Shown: piece after piece, positions 51,488 through 62,800 of the stretch | Numbering within the stretch: the first letter of the stretch is position 1 | How the letters are laid out: every line of letters starts with the position of its first letter | Position numbers and translations under genes: made by a program | The notes under the pieces: model-generated | What the model saw: only the letters and a program-made list of their open reading frames with translations | Database searches by the model: none | What the model was told of the DNA's origin: nothing | Assembly: GCF_900111005.1 (NCBI RefSeq) | Contig: NZ_FOFV01000001.1 | Span: 1,053,600 to 1,117,599, forward strand | Direction: 5' to 3' | Length of the DNA: 64,000 bases | From: Lentzea albida | GTDB lineage: Bacteria; Actinomycetota; Actinomycetes; Mycobacteriales; Pseudonocardiaceae

Positions 51488-53200
51488 TCAGCCCTCGCGC
51501 CACCCGTTCGTGATCGGCAGCCGCCGGTCCCGCCCGAACGCCTTGTTCGAGATCTTCGTGCCCGGCGGGTACTGGCGCCGCTTGTACTCGGCCTTGTCCA
51601 CCATCCGCAGCACCCGGTCGACCAGCTCCGGCGAGTGCCCGGCGGCCAGCAGCGCGTCGTACCCGCGGTCGCAGTGCACGTAGTCGTCGAGCAGGGCGTC
51701 GAGGACCTCGTAGTCCGGCAGCGAGTCGGTGTCGACCTGGCCGGGGCGCAGTTCGGCCGACGGCGGCTTGGAGATCGAGTTCTCCGGGATCGGCGGGGTC
51801 TCGCCGCGCTTCTCCGCCTCGGCGTTGCGCCAGCGGGCGAGGTCCCAGACCAGCGTCTTCAGCACGTCCTTGATCGGGGCGTAGCCGCCGACCGCGTCGC
51901 CGTAGATCGTCGAGTAGCCCACGGCGAGCTCGGACTTGTTGCCGGTCGCGAGCACCAGGTGACCGTGCTGGTTCGACAGCGCCATCAGCAGCATGCCGCG
52001 GCATCGGGCCTGGATGTTCTCCTCGGCCAGGCCGGTCAGCTTGAGCTGCGAGACGTACACGTCGACCATCTCGCCGATCGGCTCGGTCGTGAAGTGCAGG
52101 CCCGTGCGCTCGGCCATGTCGGAGGCGTCCGACCGCGAGTGCTCGGACGAGTAGGAGGACGGCATCGAGACGCCGTAGACCGCGTCGGCGCCGAGGGCGT
52201 CCACGGCCAGAGAGGCGACCACGGCCGAGTCGATGCCACCGGACAGACCGAGCACCACGGATCGGAAGCTGTTCTTGTGCACGTAGTCCCGCAGGCCGGT
52301 GACCAGGGCGTGCCACACCTCGGCCTCGTCGGACAGCGGCTCGAACACGCGCGGCGCGGGCAACGGCTCGTAGGCCGGCACCGCGTCCGAGACGAACACG
52401 CGGCGCACGTCGAAGTCGCCGATCTGACCGGTCCGGTAGGTACCGCCGCCGGGCAGGTCGAAGTCGACGAACATCAGGTGCTCGACGAACTGCGGCGCGC
52501 GTCCGACGAGCGCGCCCTCGGCCGACACGACGAGCGAGTCGCCGTCGAACACCAGCTCGTCCTGGCCGCCGACCAGGTTGCAGTACGCGAGGGGCGCGTG
52601 GGCCTCGGCGGCGCGGCGGGCCACCAGCGGCAGGCGCAGGTCGTCCTTGTTGCGCTCGTACGGCGAGGCGTTGGGCGAGACCACGACGTCGACGCCCGCG
52701 TCACCGAGCGCGGTGATCGGGCCGCCGTCCTGCCACAGGTCCTCGCAGATCACCATGCCGACCTCGACGCCGTTGACGCGCACGACGTCGAGCGACGAGC
52801 CGGCCTTGAAGTAGCGGCGCTCGTCGAACACGCCGTAGTTCGGCAGGTGGTGCTTGAACTGCCGCGCGACGACCTGGCCGCCGTGCAGCACGGCCGCGGC
52901 GTTGCGCGGGCCGACGGAGTCGTGCTCCAGGTACCCGACGACGGCGGCGACGTCACCGAGCCCGGCCGCCTCCAGCGACCCCGCCAGCGCCTCCAGCGCC
53001 TCGGCGGACGCCCGTGCGAACGACGTGCGGATCGCCAGGTCCTCGACCGGGTAGCCGGTCAGCACCATCTCGGGGAACACGACGAGGTGCGCCCCGCCCT
53101 CACGGGCCTTGCGCGTCCAGTCCACGACCAGCGAAGCGTTGCCCCGAAGATCGCCAACAGTGGCGTTGACCTGGGCTAGCGCGATCCGAAGCTGCGGCAT
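51488..53200 (-). CDS. nadE: Glutamine-dependent NAD(+) synthase
   Basis: 570 aa from ATG 53200 (ATG 53218 is an alternative 6 codons earlier). The N-terminal nitrilase-like amidase has its triad E44 (VVFPEMVLTGYP), K116 (QFKHHLPNYGVFDERRYF) and C152 (VGMVICEDLW). The C-terminal synthetase has the ATP loop SGGIDSA near residue 318 and TGNKSELAVGYSTIYGD. Converts nicotinate adenine dinucleotide to NAD with glutamine. Divergent from the hydrolase pair. Confidence 0.96.
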   Translation of the reverse strand: MPQLRIALAQVNATVGDLRGNASLVVDWTRKAREGGAHLVVFPEMVLTGYPVEDLAIRTSFARASAEALEALAGSLEAAGLGDVAAVVGYLEHDSVGPRNAAAVLHGGQVVARQFKHHLPNYGVFDERRYFKAGSSLDVVRVNGVEVGMVICEDLWQDGGPITALGDAGVDVVVSPNASPYERNKDDLRLPLVARRAAEAHAPLAYCNLVGGQDELVFDGDSLVVSAEGALVGRAPQFVEHLMFVDFDLPGGGTYRTGQIGDFDVRRVFVSDAVPAYEPLPAPRVFEPLSDEAEVWHALVTGLRDYVHKNSFRSVVLGLSGGIDSAVVASLAVDALGADAVYGVSMPSSYSSEHSRSDASDMAERTGLHFTTEPIGEMVDVYVSQLKLTGLAEENIQARCRGMLLMALSNQHGHLVLATGNKSELAVGYSTIYGDAVGGYAPIKDVLKTLVWDLARWRNAEAEKRGETPPIPENSISKPPSAELRPGQVDTDSLPDYEVLDALLDDYVHCDRGYDALLAAGHSPELVDRVLRMVDKAEYKRRQYPPGTKISNKAFGRDRRLPITNGWREG

Positions 53201-53217
53201 GCCCCCATCATCTCCCA

Positions 53218-53223
53218 TACCAT
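53218..53223 (+). promoter_or_regulatory. -10 box of the secreted hydrolase operon
   Basis: TACCAT, 6 nt before GTG 53230; leaderless start predicted. It covers the first bases of the alternative nadE start region. Confidence 0.5.
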
Positions 53224-53229
53224 CGGACT

Positions 53230-54792
53230 GTGGTCCGTCTCTTGAGCGTGTTGCTCGTCATTCCGCTGCTCGCGTCCTGCACGTCGGTCATCGAGGGGAC
53301 GTCCAAGCCCGGCGTCTCCTTCGAGTCCTCAGGCCCCGCCGGCGTCGTTCCCGCTGGTCTGGAGGAGTTCTACGGCCAAAAACTCGGCTGGGAGAACTGC
53401 GCTCCTTATGCCACCACCGGGTCCAGCAGGGACGCCTACGGCACCAAGCGCGACGTCGAGTGCACTCGCCTGAGGGTTCCCCTCGACTACAGCAAACCAA
53501 CCGGCGACACGATCACGATCGGCGTGCTCCGGTACAAGGCGACCGGGCAGAAGATCGGCTCGCTGCTGACCAACCCCGGCGGCCCCGGCGCGTCCGGCAT
53601 GGCGTCGGCCGCCGGCATGGTCTCGGAGTACCGCAAGACCGACCTCGCGGAGAAGTTCGACCTCATCGGGTTCGACCCGAGGGGCATCGGCGCGAGCGAA
53701 CCGGCGGTCACCTGCCTCACCGGACCGGAGCGCGACGCCGAGCGCCTGGACCTCGACACGGACACTTCTCCGGCCGGAATCGCCCAAACGGAGCAAGAGA
53801 ACAGGACGTATGCCGAGAAGTGTGCCGCCGGGACAAAATTCGGGGCGGCAATGCTCGCCAATTTGGGCACGCGGGACGTAGTTAAGGACATGGATGTCCT
53901 CCGCTCTGCGCTCGGCGACGCGAAGCTGAGCTACGTCGGGTACTCGTACGGCACACGTATAGGCACCGAGTACGCCGAGACCTTCCCCCAGAACGTGCGC
54001 GCGCTCATCCTCGACGGTGCCGTCGACCCCACCCAGGACCAGCTCGCGTCGCTGGTCGCCCAGGCCGCGGGCTTCCAGAAGGCCTTCGACGAGTTCGTGA
54101 AGTGGTGCCGCGGGAAGAAGGACTGCCCCCTCGGCGCCGATGCCAACTCGAGCTTCCGGCAGCTCACGACGCCGTTGATCCAGAAGCCGGTCGACGTCGG
54201 CGACCGCAAGCTGTCCTACAACGACGCCATCACCGCGGCGATCCAGGCGATGTACTCGGAGCAGTTGTGGCCGATCCTGCTCAACGGCCTGCAGGAGCTG
54301 AAGGCCGGCAAGGGCACGACGCTGCTGCGCCTCGCGGACGCCTACTTCGACCGCGACGACCAGGGCCAGTACTCGACCATCACGGACGCGTTCAACGCCG
54401 TGCACTGCGTCGACGACCCACGGCTGACGGACAAGAACGCGCTGTTGGAGACCCAGAAGAAGTACAAGGAGGCGGCGCCGTTCCTCGACGACGGCAACCC
54501 GGCCGGCGCGGCGCTCGACTCGTGCGCGTTCTGGCCCGCCCCCGTCACCGCCCGCACCGGCCCGCCCAAGGCCGACGGCATCCCGCCGCTGCTGGTCATC
54601 TCCACGACCGGCGACCCGGCGACGCCGTACGAGGCGGGCGTGAACCTGGCCAAAGCGCTCAACTCGCGCCTGCTCACTTTCGAGGGCGTGCAGCACACGG
54701 TCTTCCTGCAGGGTGACCGGTGCGTGGACGACGCGGGCGTGAAGTACCTGATCGACCAGACCTTGCCCGCTGACGGAACCCGGTGCGCCTAA
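53230..54792 (+). CDS. Lipoprotein alpha/beta hydrolase, CaeA/Hip1-like tripeptidyl aminopeptidase
   Basis: 520 aa from GTG 53230. Signal peptide with lipobox LLASC (Cys17). Fold: RLRVPLDYSKPTGDTITIGVLRYKA, LLTNPGGPGASG, FDLIGFDPRGIGASEP, nucleophile S239 in [15 protein letters not shown], acid and His in [13 protein letters not shown] and FEGVQHTVFLQGDRCVDDA. Cys residues near the end (CVDD, RCA) may form disulfides. Hip1 (Rv2224c) of mycobacteria is a cell-envelope serine protease with the same lipobox and layout. A paralogue follows with 1-nt overlap, as in Rv2223c/Rv2224c. Confidence 0.9.
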   Translation: MVRLLSVLLVIPLLASCTSVIEGTSKPGVSFESSGPAGVVPAGLEEFYGQKLGWENCAPYATTGSSRDAYGTKRDVECTRLRVPLDYSKPTGDTITIGVLRYKATGQKIGSLLTNPGGPGASGMASAAGMVSEYRKTDLAEKFDLIGFDPRGIGASEPAVTCLTGPERDAERLDLDTDTSPAGIAQTEQENRTYAEKCAAGTKFGAAMLANLGTRDVVKDMDVLRSALGDAKLSYVGYSYGTRIGTEYAETFPQNVRALILDGAVDPTQDQLASLVAQAAGFQKAFDEFVKWCRGKKDCPLGADANSSFRQLTTPLIQKPVDVGDRKLSYNDAITAAIQAMYSEQLWPILLNGLQELKAGKGTTLLRLADAYFDRDDQGQYSTITDAFNAVHCVDDPRLTDKNALLETQKKYKEAAPFLDDGNPAGAALDSCAFWPAPVTARTGPPKADGIPPLLVISTTGDPATPYEAGVNLAKALNSRLLTFEGVQHTVFLQGDRCVDDAGVKYLIDQTLPADGTRCA

Positions 54793-56315
54793 TGACGAAG
54801 AGGCGATCCCGAGTCACCGCGGCCTTGTTCGCCTTGATCGTTGTGCTCAGCACGTCCACCTCCTACGCGCGCATCGACGGCACGCCCGTCGCCGGCCGCA
54901 AGGGCATCGAGCGCTTCTACACGCAGGTGTTGGCGTGGGGCGCGTGCCAGCCCTACGCGACCGATGCGAAGAGCAAGGGGCTGTACGAGCGCGAGGGCAT
55001 CCAGTGCGCGCGATTAGCGGTCCCCCTCGACTACGAGAAGCCGGACGCGGGGACAATCACCGTCGGACTGCTGCGCAGGCCCGCCACCGAGAAGGACCGC
55101 AGGGTCGGCTCCCTCGTGGTGAACCCCGGCGGTCCGGGCGGGTCGGGCATGGCGCACGTCGCGAACATGCAGGCGGGCAACCCGGTCGGCAAGCGGTTCG
55201 ACGTCGTCGGGTTCGACCCGCGCGGCGTCGGGGCGAGCCAGCCCCGCGTCCAGTGCCTGACCGACGCGGAACGCGACGCGCAGCGGTTGCGGCCCAAGGG
55301 CGAGAGCGCGAACCAGACCGAGCAGGAGAACAAGTACTTCGTCGACAAGTGCGCCGAACGCAGCGGCATCGACCTGCTGCGCAACGTCGGCACCCGTGAC
55401 GTCGTGCGGGACGTCGACGTGCTGCGCGCCGCGCTGGGGGAGAAGAAGCTGAGCTACCTCGGCTACTCCTATGGCACGCGCATCGGCACGTTGTACGCCG
55501 AGATGTTCCCTCGCAACGTGCGCGCGATGGTGCTCGACGGCGCTGTGGAGACCAACGCCGACAAGGTGGCCGCGTCAGCGCGTCAGGCGCAGGGCTTCGA
55601 GGAGTCGTTCAACCGCTTCGCGGGCTGGTGCGCCCAGCGCGACTGTCCGATCGGGAGGGACACGGCCACGGCCGAGTCGAAGTTCCGCCAGATGATCGAG
55701 CCGCTCAAGAAGGCCCCGCTGCAGGTCGGCGACCGCAAGCTGTCCCACTCGGACGCGAACACCGCCATCATCCAGGCGATGTACACGGACCGGCTGTGGG
55801 AGACCGCCTACAAGGGACTGCAGGAGCTCAAGCAGAACAAGGGCACCACCCTGCTGCAGCTCGCCGACCAGTACCTCGGCCGCGCCCAGGACGGCACCTA
55901 CAGCCGCATCCAGGACGCGTTCGTGGCCATCCGCTGCGTCGACGAGCCGCCGATCAAGGACCGCGCCACCCTGGAGTCCAACCGTCGGAGGCTGTTGGAA
56001 CTGCTGGGCAACGACACCGTCCCCACCGACGAGACGGCGCTCGGCCCGTGCGCGTTCTGGCCGGCCCCGCACACGTCGGAACCGCACCCGCCGATCGTGA
56101 ACGGGCTGCCGCAGGTGCTGGTGGTGTCGACGACCGGTGACCCGGCGACGCCCTACCAGTCCGGCGTCGACCTCGCGCAGGCCCTCGGCGCACGACTGCT
56201 GACGTACAACGGCAACCAGCACACGGCGTTCCTCGCGGGCATCGGCTGCGTGGACGGCGTGGGCACGAACTACCTGGTCGACCTGAGGCTGCCCGAGACG
56301 GATTCGATCTGCTGA
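54792..56315 (+). CDS. Secreted alpha/beta hydrolase, paralogue of the previous gene
   Basis: 507 aa from ATG 54792 (TAATG overlap). N-terminal signal [24 protein letters not shown] without a lipobox, so probably soluble or anchored differently from its partner. Same fold: [28 protein letters not shown]226 in [29 protein letters not shown] and [17 protein letters not shown]. Tandem duplication matches the mycobacterial pair. Ends 46 nt into the convergent MFS gene. Confidence 0.9.
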   Translation: MTKRRSRVTAALFALIVVLSTSTSYARIDGTPVAGRKGIERFYTQVLAWGACQPYATDAKSKGLYEREGIQCARLAVPLDYEKPDAGTITVGLLRRPATEKDRRVGSLVVNPGGPGGSGMAHVANMQAGNPVGKRFDVVGFDPRGVGASQPRVQCLTDAERDAQRLRPKGESANQTEQENKYFVDKCAERSGIDLLRNVGTRDVVRDVDVLRAALGEKKLSYLGYSYGTRIGTLYAEMFPRNVRAMVLDGAVETNADKVAASARQAQGFEESFNRFAGWCAQRDCPIGRDTATAESKFRQMIEPLKKAPLQVGDRKLSHSDANTAIIQAMYTDRLWETAYKGLQELKQNKGTTLLQLADQYLGRAQDGTYSRIQDAFVAIRCVDEPPIKDRATLESNRRRLLELLGNDTVPTDETALGPCAFWPAPHTSEPHPPIVNGLPQVLVVSTTGDPATPYQSGVDLAQALGARLLTYNGNQHTAFLAGIGCVDGVGTNYLVDLRLPETDSIC

Positions 56316-57784
56316 GCCCGACCGGGGAGGAAGACCGATCCCAGCGCTCCGAACGCGCAGATCACCGCCGTGATCAGGAAGATCTCGTGGTACTCGGTGA
56401 GCAGCGCCTCGGTGAGCCCGCGCTGGTACTCGGCCATCTGCCGCTGGAACTCAGCGGGTTCGACGCCGAACGGCAGCGGCGTGTTCAAGCCTGCCGTGAG
56501 CTCGCGGAACCGGTGCAGTCCCCACGCGGACAACGCCGCCACTCCGACGAGCATGCCCGTCATGCGCGCGACGACGACGAACGCCGACGCCACGCCGTGA
56601 CGCACTGACGGGACGACGCGCAGCACAGCACCGGACAACGGCGCGATGACCAGGCCCAGCCCGAAACCGGCGATGGCCAGGTCACGCGTGAGCACGAGCC
56701 CGCTGACGTCCGCGGGCCACTGCGCGATGAACACGTACGACACCGACGCCAGCGCGAGCCCGCCGAACGACACCCAGCGGTCGCCGATCCGCGACGCGAG
56801 GAACCCACCCAGCACGGCACCGACCGGCAACGCGATCAGGAACCGCGTCAGCAGCGTGGCGGCGGACGCGGAATCCCGCCGCAACACCGTCTGCGCGAAC
56901 AACTCCACGTCGACCAGCGTCACCATCAACGCCGCCCCGGCCGCGAGAGAGACCCCGAGAACGGCCCAGAACGGCCGCCACTGCACACCCTCGGGATCGA
57001 TGAGCCGCACGGCACTACGGCGTTCCCACAAGAAGAAGGCACCCAGCACGACGAAGGCCGCCGCCAACGTCGGCCAGCCCCACGACGGCAGCACCGATTC
57101 GGCCGGAGTCGGGTTGTAGAGCGCCACGACCAGCAACGACAGCGCGGCGGCGAGCAGAACGCCGCCCACGACGTCGATGCGCACCTCACGCCGTGTGTTC
57201 GGCACGGTCCGTTGCACGATCACCATCGCGATGACCGCCAACGGGATGTTCACCCAGAAAATCCACCGCCAGCTCTGCGGCTCCCACGCCTCGAACAACG
57301 GCAGGGCGTTGAACAGCGACGCCACCGCGATGCCGTACAGCGTGCCGAGAACAGACCCCAGCTCCTGAGCGGCACCCACGGTCCCGAGAGCGGCCGACCG
57401 CCGGTGCTCCTCCCACAGGTCCGCGACCAGCGCCATCGTCACCGGCAGCAACGCGCCACCGGCCAGGCCCTGCACCACGCGCCCGAGGACGAGCAACGGC
57501 ACGTCAGCGGCCAACGCCGTGATGACCGAGCCCACCAGGAACCCGAGCAGCGAGACCTGCAGCACGAACCGCCGCCCGAGCCGGTCCGACAGCTGCCCGA
57601 GCAGCGGCATCCCCGCCACGTACCCGAGCAGGTACCCGGTGACGATCGGCGTCGCCTGCTCCAGCTCGTTCACCGCGATGCCGAGATCACGCACCATGTC
57701 CGTGAGGACGCCGACGACGACGTACGCGTCGAGGGCCCCCAGCAGCACAGCCGCGCCGGACGCGGCGAGAGCGACTTTCCGCAT
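56270..57784 (-). CDS. MFS efflux transporter, P55-like
   Basis: 504 aa, 14 membrane segments expected. Motif A-like [16 protein letters not shown] and the second-half [25 protein letters not shown] and [14 protein letters not shown] also typical of DHA2 transporters. In mycobacteria P55 (Rv1410c) works with the lipoprotein LprG to move triacylglycerol and lipoarabinomannan lipids; here the LprG-like gene is directly upstream with a 1-nt overlap (TAATG). That pairing supports the name over a drug pump. Confidence 0.85.
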   Translation of the reverse strand: MRKVALAASGAAVLLGALDAYVVVGVLTDMVRDLGIAVNELEQATPIVTGYLLGYVAGMPLLGQLSDRLGRRFVLQVSLLGFLVGSVITALAADVPLLVLGRVVQGLAGGALLPVTMALVADLWEEHRRSAALGTVGAAQELGSVLGTLYGIAVASLFNALPLFEAWEPQSWRWIFWVNIPLAVIAMVIVQRTVPNTRREVRIDVVGGVLLAAALSLLVVALYNPTPAESVLPSWGWPTLAAAFVVLGAFFLWERRSAVRLIDPEGVQWRPFWAVLGVSLAAGAALMVTLVDVELFAQTVLRRDSASAATLLTRFLIALPVGAVLGGFLASRIGDRWVSFGGLALASVSYVFIAQWPADVSGLVLTRDLAIAGFGLGLVIAPLSGAVLRVVPSVRHGVASAFVVVARMTGMLVGVAALSAWGLHRFRELTAGLNTPLPFGVEPAEFQRQMAEYQRGLTEALLTEYHEIFLITAVICAFGALGSVFLPGRAQQIESVSGSLRSTR

Positions 57785-58419
57785 TACGCGGGCGCTGTCA
57801 CGGTGACGGGCTTGTCGAAGTCGGTCAGGCCGATGTCGACCTTCTGACCACCGGGGAGCTCGAACAGCGCGCTCTTGAGCTTGTTGTCGCTCCCGACCGA
57901 GAACGTCGACTTCACGTCCGCGGAGATGCCCGGCACCAGCCCGGCCGCCACGTCCTTCGGCACCGTCGCCTCGACCACCGACACGTCACCGGACGACTTG
58001 GTCTTCGCGTCCTTGGCGCTGCTCAGCACCTTGGCCACGCCCTTGTCCGGGTTCAGGATCGCGGACGGGTCGTACACCTGCCCCGCGAACGCCGCCGGCA
58101 GCTTCGTGAACCCGCCCGTCGGGCCCTTGAAGTGCAGGTTCCCGCCGGTCAGCACGTACTCGACCGACAGCAGCTGCCCGCCGAACGTGACCTTGGCGGT
58201 GCCCTTCGAGTCCCCTGCGGAGGTGAGGTCGCCGTCGGCGTCCTTCACCGGCACGTCCGGCAGCTCGCCGTCGACCTTGATGGTGAAGTGCACCGTCTTG
58301 ACCGACTTCATCGACTCGGCCGATTTCGAGAGCAAGGTCGCACCATCGGGGAGATCTCCCCCGGAGGTGCAGCTCGTGAGCAGGGCGAGTGCGCAAACCA
58401 ACAACCAACGTGCCGACAT
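57784..58419 (-). CDS. lprG: LprG-like lipoprotein (LppX_LprAFG family)
   Basis: 211 aa from ATG 58419. Lipobox LLTSC (Cys17) after LLVCALA. Mature part binds lipid in a half-barrel: [96 protein letters not shown]. It passes acylated lipids to P55. First gene of the lprG-P55 operon. TACGAT 6 nt before the ATG predicts a leaderless mRNA. Confidence 0.9.
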   Translation of the reverse strand: MSARWLLVCALALLTSCTSGGDLPDGATLLSKSAESMKSVKTVHFTIKVDGELPDVPVKDADGDLTSAGDSKGTAKVTFGGQLLSVEYVLTGGNLHFKGPTGGFTKLPAAFAGQVYDPSAILNPDKGVAKVLSSAKDAKTKSSGDVSVVEATVPKDVAAGLVPGISADVKSTFSVGSDNKLKSALFELPGGQKVDIGLTDFDKPVTVTAPA

Positions 58420-58425
58420 GCGTTG

Positions 58426-58431
58426 ATCGTA
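58426..58431 (-). promoter_or_regulatory. -10 box of the lprG-P55 operon
   Basis: TACGAT on the minus strand, 6 nt from ATG 58419. Confidence 0.5.
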
Positions 58432-58447
58432 GAGACTCCAGAGCCCT

Positions 58448-58453
58448 TAAGCT
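58448..58453 (+). promoter_or_regulatory. -10 box of glnA2
   Basis: TAAGCT, 7 nt before ATG 58461; 16 nt from the divergent lprG -10 box, so the two promoters share a control region of under 45 nt. Confidence 0.5.
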
Positions 58454-58460
58454 GCGCACT

Positions 58461-59804
58461 ATGGACCGCCAGCAGGAGTTCGTGCTCCGCACGCTAGAGG
58501 AACGCGACATCCGGTTCGTCCGGCTCTGGTTCACGGACGTCCTGGGCTTCTTGAAGTCCGTGGCGGTCGCACCGGCCGAGCTCGAGGGTGCCTTCAGCGA
58601 GGGCATCGGGTTCGACGGCTCCGCGATCGAGGGCTTCGCCCGCGTCTACGAGTCGGACATGGTCGCGAAGCCGGACCCCGGCACGTTCCAGGTGCTGCCG
58701 TGGCAGACGCCGGAGGGCACCAACTACTCCGCGCGCATGTTCTGCGACATCACCATGCCGGACGGCTCCCCGTCGTGGGCCGACCCGCGCCACGTGCTGC
58801 GCCGCACGCTGTCGAAGGCGAGCGAGGCCGGCTTCACCTGCTACGTCCACCCCGAGATCGAGTTCTTCCTGCTCAAGGGCCTGCCCGGTGACGGCAGCGA
58901 GCCCGAGCCCGCGGACAACGGCGGGTTCTTCGACCAGACCTCGCACGAGACCGCCACGCACTTCCGCCGCCACGCCATCGAGGCGCTGGAGGCCATGGGC
59001 ATCTCCGTCGAGTTCAGCCACCACGAGGGAGCGCCCGGCCAGCAGGAGATCGACCTGCGCTACGCCGACGCGCTGACCATGGCGGACAACGTCATGACGT
59101 TCCGCTACCTGGTGAAGGAGGTCGCGATCACGCAGGGCGTGCGCGCCTCGTTCATGCCCAAGCCCTTCTCGGACCAGCCGGGCTCGGGCATGCACACCCA
59201 CTTCTCTCTGTTCGAGGGCGACCGCAACGCCTTCTACGACGAGGAGGACCCGTACCAGCTCTCCGACATCGGCAAGCAGTTCGTCGCGGGCATCCTCAAG
59301 CACGCGCGCGAGATCTCCGGCGTCACGAACCAGTGGGTCAACTCCTACAAGAGGCTGATCGTCGGCGGTGAGGCCCCCACGGCCGTGTGCTGGGGTCACG
59401 CGAACCGCTCCGCACTGGTCCGCGTGCCGATGTACTCGCCCGGCAAGTCGTCGTCGCGCCGCGTCGAGGTCCGCTCGCTCGACTCCGCGTGCAACCCGTA
59501 CCTGGCGTACTCGGTCATCTTGGCCGCCGGCCTGCGCGGCATCGAGAAGGGCTACGAGCTGCCGCCGCCCGCCGAGGACGACGTGTGGTCGCTGACCGAC
59601 CGCGAACGCCGCGCCGCGGGCTACGCGAACCTGCCGCAGAACCTCGGTGAGGCGCTCACCGAGATGGAGAACTCCGAGCTGCTCCCCGAAGCGCTGGGCG
59701 AGCACGTCTACGACTTCTTCCTGCGCAACAAGCGGACGGAGTGGGACGCGTACCGTCGTAGCGTCACCCCGTACGAGTTGCGCACACTTCTTCCCATGCT
59801 GTGA
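58461..59804 (+). CDS. glnA2: Type I glutamine synthetase, GlnA2 type
   Basis: 447 aa from ATG 58461 (DRQQEFVLRTLEERDIRFVRLWFTDVLGFLKSVAVAP matches mycobacterial Rv2222c closely from memory). Active-site segments: GFDGSAIEGFARV, VHPEIEFFLL, FSHHEGAPGQQEIDLRYADAL, GSGMHTHFSLFEG and NRSALVRVPMYSPGKSSSRRVEVRS. The adenylylation Tyr loop of GSI-beta enzymes (NLYDLP) is not present, so it is not under GlnE control. No glnE follows. Complete and normal in length. Confidence 0.93.
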   Translation: MDRQQEFVLRTLEERDIRFVRLWFTDVLGFLKSVAVAPAELEGAFSEGIGFDGSAIEGFARVYESDMVAKPDPGTFQVLPWQTPEGTNYSARMFCDITMPDGSPSWADPRHVLRRTLSKASEAGFTCYVHPEIEFFLLKGLPGDGSEPEPADNGGFFDQTSHETATHFRRHAIEALEAMGISVEFSHHEGAPGQQEIDLRYADALTMADNVMTFRYLVKEVAITQGVRASFMPKPFSDQPGSGMHTHFSLFEGDRNAFYDEEDPYQLSDIGKQFVAGILKHAREISGVTNQWVNSYKRLIVGGEAPTAVCWGHANRSALVRVPMYSPGKSSSRRVEVRSLDSACNPYLAYSVILAAGLRGIEKGYELPPPAEDDVWSLTDRERRAAGYANLPQNLGEALTEMENSELLPEALGEHVYDFFLRNKRTEWDAYRRSVTPYELRTLLPML

Positions 59805-59813
59805 GGCATTCAC

Positions 59814-62800
59814 GTGCTGTCCGTGACTGAGGTACCCGAGTTCCAGCCGACGATCTGCGCGTGCACGGTCGCCACGGCGGCCGAGCTGCCCGCGGTCAAG
59901 GTCCTGTCCAGCTCGTTCCTCGCGGAGCACCCCGAGGGCCGGTTCGTCGCGCTGGTCGTCGACGCGCAGCCCGAGCACTCGGGACCGGGACTGATGACGC
60001 CGCTGGACATTGGTGTCGACGAGCACGACCTGTACGTGCTCGCGACCTCGCTCGACGCCTCCGAGCTGAAGGCCGCCATGGTGCCGAAGCTGCTGGAGGC
60101 GTTGCTGCCGCAGGGCATGCCCGTGCTGTACCTCGACCCGTGGGTGCAGGTGTTCGGGTCGCTGACGAAGCTCGTGCTGGAGGCGTTGCAGAACGCGCCG
60201 GTCGTGCTGCTGCCCCGCACGTTGCGGCCGCTGGCGGCGGACGGGCTGCAGCCGGGGCCGTCCGACCTGCACGACCAGGGCGCGTTCGACCCCGGCTTCA
60301 TCGCCGTGGGCAAGGGCTCCGAGCCCTACCTGACCTCCCTGGACATGCCGGCGATCGTGCCGCACCACGTCGTGCGGGACGCACGGGTCGGATTGTCCGT
60401 GTGGAACGTCGCCGACCGGCCGTTGCACCGCACCGAGTCCGGCTCTCTCGCCGTGGTGGGTCAAGACCTGCTGACGGTGCACTTCCGCGGATTCGACCCA
60501 CGTCGCCCATGGCTGCTCTCCGCCGATTTCGCCGAACGTCCCCGTGTGCTGCTCTCGGAGCACACGGAAGTCGCCGAGCTCTGCCAGGCCTACCGCGCCG
60601 AACTGGTGCGTCACGGCTGGTCCGTCGCACCCGTGCCGTACCGGTTCGACGCGTTGATCGACGGGACGTCCATCCCGTCCGAGCTGCGCGCCGACTACCG
60701 CGCCTCCGCGCTCACACCGCCGCCGGCGTTCGGCGAGGACGGTGGGGGCGGGTTCCTCATCTGGGCGTGCGAGCCGACCGAGCACGGTGGCACGCGGTGG
60801 GCCGACGCGGTGTGGCGTGCGGATCCTTCTTTGCAACAGCAGTTCCCGGCGCCGTTCGGGGCCGACGCGGACGCGTGGCGCGAGTGGTGCGCCGGGGTCG
60901 GGGTCGCCTCAGGACGGCTGCCCGCGCCCGCCGTGCCGCAGCCCCGGTCGGAAGGCCCGGCGCTGCTCGACCAGCTCGGCGTGTCCGTCGTGGGGTCGGG
61001 GCCGGTGGCGGAGCTGATGCTCGCCGCCGCCCGCGCGTCCGGACTGCCCGTGTCGACCGATGGCGGTTATCCCGTCGTGGTGCGTGCATCTTCCGACGAG
61101 GTGCCTCCGGGCCGTTTCGTCGTCGAGGTCGCGTTGGACGCCACCGCTGCGGACGACCGCACGGGCGTGAACGAACTATGGCTTTCTTCGGACGTGTCAC
61201 GTGCCGCCGCTGAACGCATCGGCGGGCCCATCGTGCGTGTGGTCCCAGTACCCGTGCACGACACCGGTGCGCGTGAGCACGAGACCGGCGAAGTGGTGGT
61301 GTTCGCGGCGATAGCGGACCACGAGCTCGACAGGCCCGGCAACGTGCTGGGCGCGGTGTCGGCGTTCCTGACCGCGTTCCCCGACCGGACGGACGTGGAG
61401 CTGCGGATCGCCGTCTCGGGGGCGTTCGACCACCCGGAGGCGGCCGAGCGCCTGCGCCTCGCCACCGCGTCCGACCAGCGCATTTCCCTGGTGGAAGACC
61501 TCGACGTGGCCGAGGTCGCCGATGCCGTGGTGTCGTTGCACCGCGGCGGGGCGGACGACCGGATCGCGCTGCGCCTGGCCGAACTGGCCGTGCGGGGCGT
61601 CCCCGTCGTCGCGTCGGACCACGGCGCCGTTGCCGAGCTGTTCGGCAAGACGGCGGTTCTCGTGCCGTGCCACCAGGGTGCCGAACCGGACGTGCAGGCC
61701 GCCGCGAAGCTGCTGCGTTCCCTGGCCGACGACCTGCCCACGGCCGTGGCGCTCGGTGCGGCCGGACGTGAGCACGTCTTGTCCGTGCGCTCGGTTTCGC
61801 GCGTGGCCGAGATCCTGCGCGAACGCGTCGAGCACGCGTACCGGGGATGGCGGGCCCGCCGGCCGAAGCCGAAGGCCGAGGTCGACCCGATGCTCGCCCT
61901 GCAGTCGGCCAAGCACGCTTTACTGAGGCAACCGACCGTCGACGGCCCGAGCCGCACGCCGATGGCACCCGCGCTGCGCAAGGTCGTGCTGCGCGCGCTG
62001 GACCACTACGACAACCACATGCGCCAGGTGCTGCACACCCTGATCGACGGGGTCGAGCGCACGGTGTCCGAGCTCGTGAACAGGCAGGACGCGCTCAAGG
62101 CCGGTGTCGGTGCCGGCGAGCTCGAACTGCTCCGCGCCGAGATCGAGCAGGTCGCGGCGCGGCAGTCGCACTTCTCCGACCAGCTGGTCGGCGTGGACGA
62201 CGGGGTCGTGCGCGTGCGCGCGGACATGGCCGGTCAGGGCCGCCGGCAGCGCGACGTCGAGGACGCCGTCGTCGCCGAGGCCGCCAAGCGCGCCAAGTCC
62301 GACGAGGTGCTCGCCGAGCGGATCGACAAGCTGACCGTGGCGCTCGACCGGACGCTGGACCGGATCGACAGCCTGGAGTCCAAGGTCGTCGAGGTCTTCC
62401 GCGAGCGCGACTCGCGCCTGGACGTCGCCATCCGCGCGGCCAACCACGCCCAGCAGACCGCGGATGCACTGCGTCGCGTGGTGGTCCGTCAGCACGAGGC
62501 CTCGGGCGACGCGCCCGAAGTGCGTTCGTCGTTGGTGTTGTGCGACGCGGGCATGATGCGGCTGCCCTCTGACGACGCGTTCATGCTCCCGCTGTTGTCG
62601 TCCAACGGCGTGTGGGAGCCCGACCTGGCCGAACTGCTCGACTCGGTGCTGGAGCCGGACGGGATCTTCCTCGACGTCGGCGCGTACGTCGGCTACCACT
62701 CGATTCGCGTGTTGTCGCGCCTCGGGCTGATGGGCGCCGTTGTCGCCGTGGAGCCGGACGCGTCCGCGGCCGCACTGCTGCGGCACAACGTCTCGGCGAA

